Source of the DNA: Actinomycetota bacterium | Lineage (GTDB): Bacteria > Actinomycetota > Acidimicrobiia > Acidimicrobiales > Microtrichaceae | Length of the DNA stretch: 9,841 nucleotides | Assembly (NCBI GenBank): GCA_005777415.1 | Contig: SXMI01000037.1 | Coordinates: 1 to 9,841 of the forward strand | Direction of reading: 5' to 3' | Part shown: positions 1 through 6,371 of the stretch, in pieces | How positions within the stretch are numbered: position 1 is the stretch's first letter | Layout: the number at the start of each line of letters is the position of its first letter | Translations under genes and position numbers: made by a program | Notes under the pieces: generated by a model | What the model was told of the DNA's origin: nothing | The model's input: the letters and a program-made list of their open reading frames with translations, nothing else | Databases searched by the model: none

Positions 1-1385
1 ACCTGTCGCCGTTCGGGTTCCCGAACTGCGCCAACACCGCGCCGCGGCCCTGGGACGGTCGACTCTTCGCCACCTGGGACGTCGGGCGACCCGTCGAGAT
101 CGACCCGGTCGACCTGACGTTCCGGGGCGACGTCGGATCGCAGTCCTCGTGGGGCGCAGCCACCCTGCCGGGCGCCAGCGTGCTGCCGTTCTACTTCTCG
201 ACCGCCCATCCGGTCGTCGACCCGGAGCGCCAGTGCCTCTGGACGGTCAAGCAGTCGTTCACCATGGACGGCGGCACCCAACTGCACGTCGTGTACTGGG
301 ACGGCATCGGCACCGAGGTCCGGGTGTGGCCGATCACCAACGGGATCGTCTACGGCTCCTCGCACACCGTGAGCCAGACCCGCGACTTCCTGGTGCTCGC
401 CGACTCCGGCAACTTCAAGGCCGACCCGGGCGAGATGGCAGGGGGCCCCCGGACGGCGACGGTCGACGACGACGCCGCCGTCTACCTGGTGCGCAAGGAC
501 CAGCTGCTCGAGTCGCCCACCGGGACGCCGCACGAGGGGCAGCCCTTCCGGATCGCACCGACCACCGGGCACTTCTACGGGCGGTGGGACGACGCCGACG
601 GCGTGCGGGTCATCTTCGAGCACATGGACCGCATGGACCTGGGGCAGCGCCTCCGTGACGACGACCTGGATGCGCTCGGACGTCCGATCGACCCGGGCCT
701 GGTCGGCTTCTACAACACCGCCATGGCACCGAGCACCATCTCCGAGGTGCTGTTCGACCCGGCGACCGGCGTGAGCAAGCAGGAGGCCGCGTTCCGCGAC
801 GAGTGGACCTGGAACCGGGAGCTCTCGGCCATGGACTGGAGCGTCGAGGCGCTCACCAACCCGGTCCTGCACCACGTCGCCTACCAGGGCTACCGGCCCG
901 GTGCGGTCAGCCGCCGGGCGGTCGAGCTCTACGGCGACCGACTCGGGCCGCTCCCGGGCGACGACACGCCCGGGGCCCTCGTGTCGTTCCAGCGGGGATC
1001 ACTCGACGTCCACGCCCGGTGGGAGTACGGGGACCTCGGCGACCACATCACCTCGCCAGCCTTTGCGCCGCGGCTCGACGACACCCGGGGCGGCCACCAC
1101 GGATGGGTGGTCCTGCCGGTGCTGTCCGACGACGGGTTCCGGGTCGAGCTGTTCGACGCCGCCGACGTGGGCCGTGGGCCGGTCGCCGTGCTGGCGTCCC
1201 CGAACCGGGAGTGCGTCCCGGTGCTCCTGCACTCGGCCTGGATGCGCGACGACGACACGCCGGTCGACGCCGAACGCCTCCGGTTCCGTGACGACATCCC
1301 GGAGGGCGCCCTCGACGGGCTGGGCCCCGAGCTCGCCGCCGTCGTCGAGCGGGTGGCCGACGACCTCGACGCCGCGCTCGCCTGA
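1..1385 (+). CDS. Carotenoid-cleavage-type oxygenase (RPE65/lignostilbene dioxygenase family), 5' end missing
   Basis: The frame is open from base 3 and gives 460 residues up to a TGA at 1383-1385; the start lies off the left edge. This family uses a non-haem Fe(II) held by four His to cleave C=C bonds of carotenoids, apocarotenoids or stilbenes. All four can be placed, numbering from base 3: H69 in TAHPVVD, H121 in SHTVSQTRDF, H190 in GHFYGRWDD (like the usual FHxxNAxED segment) and H410 in LLHSAWM (like FHGxW). The N-terminal NTAPRPWDGRLFATWD stretch and the PAFAPR and GWVVLPVL stretches also fit. Comparing the first His with other members suggests roughly 90-110 residues are missing. About 50 residues follow H410, where members usually end within a few. 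The usual EFPR blade motif is not recognisable, so the protein is divergent. The family call is firm; the substrate is unknown. Confidence 0.85.
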   Translation, partial: LSPFGFPNCANTAPRPWDGRLFATWDVGRPVEIDPVDLTFRGDVGSQSSWGAATLPGASVLPFYFSTAHPVVDPERQCLWTVKQSFTMDGGTQLHVVYWDGIGTEVRVWPITNGIVYGSSHTVSQTRDFLVLADSGNFKADPGEMAGGPRTATVDDDAAVYLVRKDQLLESPTGTPHEGQPFRIAPTTGHFYGRWDDADGVRVIFEHMDRMDLGQRLRDDDLDALGRPIDPGLVGFYNTAMAPSTISEVLFDPATGVSKQEAAFRDEWTWNRELSAMDWSVEALTNPVLHHVAYQGYRPGAVSRRAVELYGDRLGPLPGDDTPGALVSFQRGSLDVHARWEYGDLGDHITSPAFAPRLDDTRGGHHGWVVLPVLSDDGFRVELFDAADVGRGPVAVLASPNRECVPVLLHSAWMRDDDTPVDAERLRFRDDIPEGALDGLGPELAAVVERVADDLDAALA

Positions 1386-1409
1386 GGTCCCGACGGCGAG
1401 CGGGTTGCG

Positions 1410-1415
1410 TACGAT
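1410..1415 (+). promoter_or_regulatory. Predicted -10 hexamer TACGAT for a leaderless transcript of the PGPGW gene
   Basis: TACGAT fits the actinobacterial TANNNT -10 pattern. It ends 6 bases before the GTG at 1422, so transcription would begin at or next to the start codon. No clear -35 is visible. It lies in the 36-base gap after the oxygenase gene, so the PGPGW-hydrolase pair may be transcribed independently of that gene. Confidence 0.5.
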
Positions 1416-1421
1416 CTCCCC

Positions 1422-1916
1422 GTGGACGACGAGACCCCGGGCCGAGCGAACGGACAACAGGGCGACACCCTCCCGGAGACCGACGCAGCCACCGCTGCGA
1501 CGCCGAGTGAGCACCCGACCAGGGACCGGGTCGTCGCCGCCGCCTTCGAGGCCGAGCGGCGCACCGGCCGGGCGGAGGAGACCGAGGAGGAGCTGCGACG
1601 CGGGGTCGCCATCCGCATCGCCCGCATGGTCGGCGGGTTCCTGCTGATCGGGATCGGGATCGCCTTGCTGCCGCTGCCCGGGCCCGGTTGGTTGACGATC
1701 GTGATCGGGCTCAGCCTCCTGCCCTTCGCCTGGGCGGAGCGCACCATCCTGTTGATCCGCCAGAAGGTGCCGGGCATCCCCGACGAGGGCCGCATCCCTC
1801 CCCGGACCTGGGTGATCATGGGGCTGCTCACGGCGACGTTCGTGGCCGCCTCGATCCTGCTCGGTGACGTCATCGGACGCTGGCTCTCCGACACCTGGTC
1901 GGCGATCTGGTCGTGA
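1422..1916 (+). CDS. PGPGW-motif putative transmembrane protein (TIGR02611-like)
   Basis: The protein has 164 residues. It begins with about 65 polar residues rich in Glu and Arg, including an EETEEELRRG stretch likely to be helical. A hydrophobic hairpin follows at about residues 69-105, with the signature PGPGW at 86-90 in its turn, and a further membrane helix lies at about 130-150. This layout matches the actinobacterial PGPGW family (Pfam PGPGW, TIGR02611), whose members are small inner-membrane proteins of unknown function. The GTG start is chosen because a TACGAT -10 lies 6 bases upstream, which suggests a leaderless mRNA; I see no Shine-Dalgarno sequence. Its TGA overlaps the next gene's GTG by 4 bases, so the two are probably translated in a coupled way. 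The family call is firm and no function can be assigned. Confidence 0.88.
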   Translation: MDDETPGRANGQQGDTLPETDAATAATPSEHPTRDRVVAAAFEAERRTGRAEETEEELRRGVAIRIARMVGGFLLIGIGIALLPLPGPGWLTIVIGLSLLPFAWAERTILLIRQKVPGIPDEGRIPPRTWVIMGLLTATFVAASILLGDVIGRWLSDTWSAIWS

Positions 1917-2905
1917 CGACGCCCCCGTTCCCGGACCCCCGCGCCCTCCGGGTCGGCAGCGGCGATGACCAGCTCACGCTGTCGCTCCACGTGCTCGACG
2001 GCGACCCCGGGCGGGAGCGGCCGCCCGTCGTGTTCTGTCACGGGTTCCCCGAGCTCGCCTGGTCGTGGCGACACCAGCTCCCGGTGGTGGCCGGCGCCGG
2101 CTTCACCGCCGCCGCTCCCGACATGCGCGGGTACGGGGGGTCGGATGCGCCCGACGGGATCGACGCGTACCGGATGGACCGACTCTGCGGCGATCTGGTC
2201 GGGGTCCTCGACCACCTCGGTGCCGAGCGGGCCGTGTTCGTCGGCCACGACTGGGGCGGGTTCGTGGCCTGGGCCATGCCGGTCCTGCACCCCGACCGGT
2301 GCGCCGGTGTCGTCGGGGTCTGCACCCCGTACCTGCCGTTCCCCACCACGGAGCTGCTCCGGGCCCTCTTCGGCACCGACGCGCGGATGTACTTGCGGTG
2401 GTTCCAGGAACCCGGCACGGCCGAGGCCGTGCTCGACCCCCGGGCGAGGACGCTCTTCACCAAGCTGCTGCGAGGCGGCGTCGGCCCGGAGGAGCTCGAG
2501 CGGGCGCAGGCGCAGGCCGACCCGCCGATCGACGCCAACCCGTTCCTCCACCTCGACACGCTCGTCCCGGTCGGCGACCGGATCGTGGACGACGACGAGC
2601 TCGAGCACTACGTCGAGGTCTTCGAGCGCACGGGCTTCGGCGGCGGGATCAACTGGTACCGCAACATCGACGCCAACGCCGCTGCGTTCCCGGAACTGGG
2701 CACGGCGCCCCTGGACCTGCCGGCGCTGATGCTGAGCGCCGAGTGGGACCCGGCGCTCCGACCCGAACTGGCCGCCGGCATGCCGGGCCTCTGCGCCGAC
2801 CTGGAGATGCACGTGATCGAGCGGGCCGGGCACTGGGTCCAACAGGAGGACCCGGCCACCGTCAACCGGCTGCTGGTCGACTGGCTCCTCCGGCGCTTCG
2901 GCTGA
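1913..2905 (+). CDS. Alpha/beta hydrolase, epoxide hydrolase family
   Basis: The protein has 330 residues, normal for a soluble epoxide hydrolase domain. The expected pieces occur in order: HGFP (43-46) for the oxyanion hole, DMRGYGGSD (70-78), GHDWGG (111-116) with nucleophile D113, lid tyrosine Y160 before WFQEPG, a second lid tyrosine Y249 in INWYRN, acid D279 in EWDP, and H307 in GHWVQQEDP. An Asp nucleophile with two lid tyrosines favours an epoxide hydrolase, which opens epoxides to diols, over a haloalkane dehalogenase or an esterase. The GTG start sits inside the stop of the PGPGW gene as a GTGA overlap, indicating translational coupling. The last 44 bases overlap the 3' end of the opposing glycosyltransferase gene. 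The substrate is unknown; epoxy fatty acids or terpenoid epoxides are possible. Confidence 0.9.
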   Translation: MTTPPFPDPRALRVGSGDDQLTLSLHVLDGDPGRERPPVVFCHGFPELAWSWRHQLPVVAGAGFTAAAPDMRGYGGSDAPDGIDAYRMDRLCGDLVGVLDHLGAERAVFVGHDWGGFVAWAMPVLHPDRCAGVVGVCTPYLPFPTTELLRALFGTDARMYLRWFQEPGTAEAVLDPRARTLFTKLLRGGVGPEELERAQAQADPPIDANPFLHLDTLVPVGDRIVDDDELEHYVEVFERTGFGGGINWYRNIDANAAAFPELGTAPLDLPALMLSAEWDPALRPELAAGMPGLCADLEMHVIERAGHWVQQEDPATVNRLLVDWLLRRFG

Positions 2906-4133
2906 GACCGGCGACGTCCCGAACGTCGCGCAGCAGGGCGACGAGCTCCTCGGTCCGGGAGGACCAGGTGAACCCGGCCGCGATGCGGTCCGCCGCCGTC
3001 CGGCCCATCGACACCCGGCGGACCGGGTCCGTCAGGAGTCCGGCCAACGCGTCAACCACCGCCGCGTCGTCGTGGGGGTCGACGAGGACCCCGGAGTCCG
3101 GGCCACCGACGGCGTCCGGCACGCCGCCCGTCCGGCCCGCCACGACCGGCACGCCCACGGCCGCGGCCTGGATCACCACGATCCCGAACGCCTCGACCTC
3201 CAACCCCCGACGCCGCTCCCGGGTCGGGAACGCGAACACGTCGCCGGCGGCGTAGTGAGCCGGCAGGTCGGCGTCGGCCACCTGACCGGTGAACACCACG
3301 TGCTCGGCCACGCCCCCTCGCCGGGCCTCGTCCTCGAGCGCACCCCGGTGCGGGCCGTCCCCCACCACGAGCAGCGCCACGTCACCGCAGCGGCGACGGA
3401 GTTCGGGCAGCACCCGGACGAGCGTGTCCTGCCCCTTCCGCTCGACGAGTCGGGAGACCGTGACGACGACCGGCCGGTCGCCCAGTGCGTATCGGTCACG
3501 GACCGCCCGCCCCGACACGCCGGGGTGGAACGCCGCCGGATCCACCGCCGGTGACAGCCGCTCGTAGCGGGGACCCGGACCGAACGCGCCCCGGAGCTCG
3601 TCGTCGCACCACTGCGACACGAAGGTGAGCGCAGCGGCACCCGAGCCGACCCGTCGGAGCAGCCGACGGCCCAACCAGGTCCGTGCCGCCGTGACCTCGA
3701 GCCCGTGGGTGAACCCGACGTAGGGCACCCCGGTACGCCGCCGGACGCCCGGGCCGAGCAGGCCCAGCGGGAAGGCCGCACCGAACACGACCACGTCGGC
3801 CGAGGTGGAGTCGACCAGTTCGACGACCTGCCGGCGGACCCCCGGTGTCGGGAGCAGGGTCGAGGTGTCCCGCCGCACCACCCGGTACGGCGCCGCCGCG
3901 TCGAACTCCTCCCAGCCCTCGGACCGGGACCCGAGGAAGGTGACCTCGTGGCCCGCGCCGACGAGGCCCCGGGCGAGCTGGTCGACGTAGTACTGGATCC
4001 CGCCGACCCGTGGGGGCAGGTCGTTGGTGACGACCAGGACGCGCAGCGGACCGCCACGAACCGACCCGGACGGTGCCGGCGGCTCGGGGCTCAGTGGACG
4101 GCGTCCCGCAGGAAGGCGATCGTCTCGCGCCAC
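2862..4133 (-). CDS. GT4 glycosyltransferase, PimB'-like (phosphatidylinositol mannoside-type mannosyltransferase)
   Basis: With the nearest GTG (4133) the protein has 423 residues. From residue 31 it follows the GT4/GT-B pattern: RVLVVTNDLPPRVGGIQ (31-47), VVFGAAFPLGLLGP, THGLEV with H143, VSRLVERKGQ with R228 and K233, and a donor-binding LEVEAFGIVVIQ region. VTNDLPPxxGGIQ, FGAAxPLGLL and THGLEV are typical of PimB', which adds mannose to phosphatidylinositol monomannoside at the cytoplasmic membrane. The second Glu of the EX7E motif is Gln here (E314, Q322). The start is uncertain. GTG 4133 adds 30 unconserved residues and overlaps the upstream hydrolase by 43 bases, while family members begin near residue 30, where only CTG codons are in frame (4046 or 4094). 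The 3' end overlaps the opposing epoxide hydrolase gene. The family is firm; donor and acceptor are inferred. Confidence 0.85.
   Translation of the reverse strand: MARDDRLPAGRRPLSPEPPAPSGSVRGGPLRVLVVTNDLPPRVGGIQYYVDQLARGLVGAGHEVTFLGSRSEGWEEFDAAAPYRVVRRDTSTLLPTPGVRRQVVELVDSTSADVVVFGAAFPLGLLGPGVRRRTGVPYVGFTHGLEVTAARTWLGRRLLRRVGSGAAALTFVSQWCDDELRGAFGPGPRYERLSPAVDPAAFHPGVSGRAVRDRYALGDRPVVVTVSRLVERKGQDTLVRVLPELRRRCGDVALLVVGDGPHRGALEDEARRGGVAEHVVFTGQVADADLPAHYAAGDVFAFPTRERRRGLEVEAFGIVVIQAAAVGVPVVAGRTGGVPDAVGGPDSGVLVDPHDDAAVVDALAGLLTDPVRRVSMGRTAADRIAAGFTWSSRTEELVALLRDVRDVAGLSRSAGGASRPAAG
2911..2929. terminator. Small hairpin at the convergent junction, possible weak terminator
   Basis: GCGACGT and ACGTCGC form a perfect 7-base-pair stem with a CCCGA loop, starting 5 bases after the epoxide hydrolase stop. 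No T-run follows on either strand. The same bases encode the Arg-Asp-Val repeat near the C terminus of the opposing glycosyltransferase, so the palindrome could be a by-product of that coding repeat. Confidence 0.25.
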
Positions 4134-4780
4134 GCCACCGCCGCGGTCGCCGGGTCGTAGACCTCGGGCCGGGCGTCGTTGAAGAACGCATGGTCGACAC
4201 CCTCGTGCACCTGGAGCTGCACATCGGCGCCGTGCTCCTCGACCAGCTCCTGCTCGAGGGCGCGCACCATGGCCGGTGGGAAGAAGCCGTCCTCGGACGC
4301 GTAGTGGCCCCGGACGGGCGCCCGCAGCCGGCTGTAGTCCGGAGCCGAGTGCTCCCAGGGGATCACGCCGTAGAACGGCGCGCACGCCACGACCGAGTCG
4401 GGTTCGTCGCAGGCGACCACCAACGCCAGCCCGCCGCCCATGCAGAACCCGACGACCCCGACACCCGAGGAGGTCACCGCGTCGCTCCCCACCAGGTAGC
4501 CGATGCCACCGCGCAGGTCCTTCGACGCCTCGGCGACGTTGAGGGCCATCATCAGCTTGCCGGCCTCGTCGGGCTCGGTGGTCGTGGTCCCGTCGAAGAG
4601 ATCGGGGGCCAGGGCGGTGAAGCCCTCCTCGGCGAACCGGTCGCACACGTCACGGATGTGGGGCACCAGTCCCCACCACTCCTGGATCACCAGCACGCCG
4701 GGACCCGACCCCGACTCCGGCACCGACAGGTACCCGGAGCCCTCGCGGCCGTTCACCGGGAACCGGACCATCTCACCCAC
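4091..4780 (-). CDS. Dienelactone hydrolase family protein
   Basis: The protein has 229 residues and is complete. It matches the dienelactone hydrolase family, alpha/beta hydrolases with a Cys nucleophile. Visible are E34 in QEWWG, nucleophile C113 in GFCMGG, D164 in ASEDGFF and H197 in DHAFFND. This is the full Cys-Asp-His triad plus the Glu that controls the cysteine, at spacings close to the well-studied Pseudomonas enzyme. The classical reaction opens dienelactone to maleylacetate, but many genomic members are general esterases, and no chlorocatechol genes are nearby, so the substrate is open. The GTG start is supported by GGGAGG at 4787-4792 with a 6-base spacer; the in-frame ATG at 4771 would be too far away. 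It is first in a two-gene unit with the downstream glycosyltransferase. Confidence 0.93.
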   Translation of the reverse strand: MGEMVRFPVNGREGSGYLSVPESGSGPGVLVIQEWWGLVPHIRDVCDRFAEEGFTALAPDLFDGTTTTEPDEAGKLMMALNVAEASKDLRGGIGYLVGSDAVTSSGVGVVGFCMGGGLALVVACDEPDSVVACAPFYGVIPWEHSAPDYSRLRAPVRGHYASEDGFFPPAMVRALEQELVEEHGADVQLQVHEGVDHAFFNDARPEVYDPATAAVAWRETIAFLRDAVH

Positions 4781-4786
4781 CAGATG

Positions 4787-4792
4787 CCTCCC
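4787..4792 (-). promoter_or_regulatory. Shine-Dalgarno GGGAGG that fixes the dienelactone hydrolase start
   Basis: GGGAGG lies 6 bases before the GTG at 4780. It is the clearest ribosome binding site in the window and decides for GTG 4780 over ATG 4771. It contrasts with the five starts that appear leaderless. Confidence 0.7.
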
Positions 4793-4834
4793 TGCCTGCG
4801 GCCCGTCCGCTGATCGGCGGGCGCCGAGGGGATC

Positions 4835-4840
4835 AACGTA
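4835..4840 (-). promoter_or_regulatory. Predicted -10 hexamer TACGTT for the dienelactone hydrolase-glycosyltransferase unit
   Basis: TACGTT reads on the minus strand inside CGCTACGTT, which also occurs before the genes starting at 7037 and 8299. A start about 7 bases downstream would leave a leader of roughly 48 bases that contains the GGGAGG site. No clear -35 is seen. On the opposite strand the overlapping TAGCGG (4839-4844) is a poor -10 for the divergent patatin gene. Confidence 0.45.
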
Positions 4841-4857
4841 GCGGACCCGGGATCGGA

Positions 4858-6357
4858 GTGGCCGGGGACCCGATGGCCAGCGGCCACACTGTGGTCGTGG
4901 AGCGCCGGGGAGCCCAGACGACCGGGGGCACCGGCCGACCTCGCACGGCTGTGGTGCTGGCGGGCGGCGGATTCAAGGGGGCCTTCGAACTCGGGGCCCT
5001 GCGCCATCTGGTCGAACGGCACCAGGTGATCCCCGACATCGTCACCGCCACCTCCGCCGGGGCGATCCTGGGTACGGTCGTCGCGCAGGCACGGACGCAC
5101 CAGGACCTGCTCCAGCGCCTCGACGAGGCCGACGCCGACCTCATGTCGATGACCCGGATCGATGTGGTGTTCGCCGAGCAGCCCTGGTTGCAGGAACTGG
5201 ACGGGACCGTGGCCGCCGACCGGATCCGACAGCTGCTGGTCGAGAGTGGTCCCACGTCGTTCGACGACCCGGCCGCCGTCGACTCCCGGTCCCGACGCGG
5301 GCGGCGCCACCGGGACCACCACCGGCGGAACGCCGGCACCGACACCGGGGGCCAGGACGCGCACCCCTTCGCCGGGGTGCTCGAGGTGGTGCACCGGCTC
5401 CCCGCAGCGCATCGGGTGAGCACCGACCACACCGCACGGGGGATCCTGAACCTCGACCCCTTCGAGGCCGCACTGCGGGGCGCCACCGGGACCGGGACCG
5501 GGACCGGAACCGGAACCGGAACCGACACCGACACCGGGACCGGCGTGACGTCGATCGACCCGGACCTGGTCGCCCGGGACGGGCTGGACCTCCGCCTGGC
5601 CACGACGCACGTGCGGGATCGGGTGACCCACTACGTGACCGAGGACGCCGGGCTGATCGGCCCGGACGCCCGCACACCGATCGGCGACCCGGGAGCGTTC
5701 GACCTGATCGACGGGTTGATCGCATCGGCCAGCGTTCCCGGCGTGTTTCCGCCACGCCTGCTCGGCGGCGAGGAGTACGTCGACGGCGGTGTGCTCGCCA
5801 ACATCCCGCTGGCCGCCGCCGTGGCGTTGGAACCCGAGCGGATCTTCACGCTGGTGGCCTCACCCGTGCGTGAGCCGGACCACCGGGCCGCGGTCCAGGT
5901 CGCCGAGCGACTGGGCTACCTGGCGACCCAGGTCGAGAACCTCGCGACCCCCCTGCCCGAGGGAACGGTCAACACCGTGATCCAACCGACGATGCTGGTG
6001 GTCGGCACGTTCGAGGTGCACCCGGGCCGGATGCGGATCGACATCGACTACGGATGGCTGCGCGCCCAGGAGGCGGTCGCAGATCTGGACGACGGGATAC
6101 GACCGATCCTCACCACCGTGTCCGACACCATCATCGGGCTCCGCCAGCGCGCCTGGTCGCTCGAGAACCGTCTGCTGGATGCGCGCGACCGGTCGGACCT
6201 GAGGGAGCTCGGCGCGGTCAAGTCGGCGATCCGCTCGGCGGTCGGGGCCCGGAGGGACCTCGGGTTCCCGGCCCCCAGCGCCTCGGACGACTGGGGACAC
6301 CGCTGGGAGGTGCACACCCGGGCCACGCCCGACGACCTGCCGTCCACCTTCGACTGA
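4858..6357 (+). CDS. Patatin-like phospholipase with a low-complexity insertion
   Basis: The protein has 499 residues. Patatin-family enzymes are Ser-Asp dyad lipid acyl hydrolases. Visible are the glycine-rich oxyanion loop GGGFKG (36-41), nucleophile S66 in ATSAGA (the first Gly of GxSxG is Ala), SVPGVFPP (292-299) and D309 in the DGG motif of YVDGGVLANIPL. Between Ser and Asp, residues about 140-233 form an unusual insertion: a basic, His-rich stretch (145-157) and then a (Thr-Gly/Asp)10 repeat at 210-229. The C-terminal 170 residues after the dyad hold a probable helical region (about 420-465). No signal peptide is visible. GTG 4858 is the longest start; ATG 4873, 4 bases after GGGGA, is an equally good choice and loses only 5 residues. 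It is divergent from the dienelactone hydrolase. The lipid substrate is unknown. Confidence 0.88.
   Translation: MAGDPMASGHTVVVERRGAQTTGGTGRPRTAVVLAGGGFKGAFELGALRHLVERHQVIPDIVTATSAGAILGTVVAQARTHQDLLQRLDEADADLMSMTRIDVVFAEQPWLQELDGTVAADRIRQLLVESGPTSFDDPAAVDSRSRRGRRHRDHHRRNAGTDTGGQDAHPFAGVLEVVHRLPAAHRVSTDHTARGILNLDPFEAALRGATGTGTGTGTGTGTDTDTGTGVTSIDPDLVARDGLDLRLATTHVRDRVTHYVTEDAGLIGPDARTPIGDPGAFDLIDGLIASASVPGVFPPRLLGGEEYVDGGVLANIPLAAAVALEPERIFTLVASPVREPDHRAAVQVAERLGYLATQVENLATPLPEGTVNTVIQPTMLVVGTFEVHPGRMRIDIDYGWLRAQEAVADLDDGIRPILTTVSDTIIGLRQRAWSLENRLLDARDRSDLRELGAVKSAIRSAVGARRDLGFPAPSASDDWGHRWEVHTRATPDDLPSTFD
5485..5544 (+). repeat. Hexamer microsatellite (ACCGNN)x10 inside the patatin gene
   Basis: There are ten tandem hexamers: ACCGGG x3, ACCGGA x3, ACCGAC x2, ACCGGG and ACCGGC. 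They encode (Thr-Gly)6(Thr-Asp)2(Thr-Gly)2. The unit is two codons, so gain or loss keeps the frame and only changes the linker length. Blocks of identical units suggest expansion by slippage. Confidence 0.95.
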
Positions 6358-6371
6358 CCGATCGGCCCGGC

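Noticed and set aside
621..623. His of FEHMDRMD as the third iron ligand of the oxygenase
   Set aside because: The earlier GHFYGRWDD (His codon at 570-572) aligns better with FHxxNAxED and gives spacings close to the family norm.
929..2842. Minus-strand open frame of 637 codons across the oxygenase, PGPGW and epoxide hydrolase genes
   Set aside because: It is a GC-driven shadow: low complexity, Arg/Ser/Val-rich, no recognisable motif, and it lies opposite three genes with clear family motifs.
2065..3255. Plus-strand open frame of 396 codons over the epoxide hydrolase and glycosyltransferase
   Set aside because: The product is mostly Arg, Pro, Gly and Ala with no motif, and it conflicts with motif-bearing frames on both strands.
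1913..4780. Epoxide hydrolase, dienelactone hydrolase and glycosyltransferase as one biosynthetic or catabolic cluster
   Set aside because: They are on opposite strands, no shared pathway is evident, and no ring-cleavage, polyketide or transport genes accompany them.
5485..5544. Hexamer tract as a phase-variable on/off switch
   Set aside because: The unit is six bases, so slippage keeps the reading frame; it can change length but not switch the gene off.
4753..5631. Minus-strand open frame of 292 codons with a Val/Ser/Pro-Gly repeat
   Set aside because: The repeat is only the antisense reading of the hexamer tract in the patatin gene, and the frame has no conserved features.
6358..6365. Palindrome CCGATCGG between the convergent patatin and hypothetical genes as a terminator
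   Set aside because: It is only 8 bases with no loop and no T-run, and is expected by chance in GC-rich DNA.
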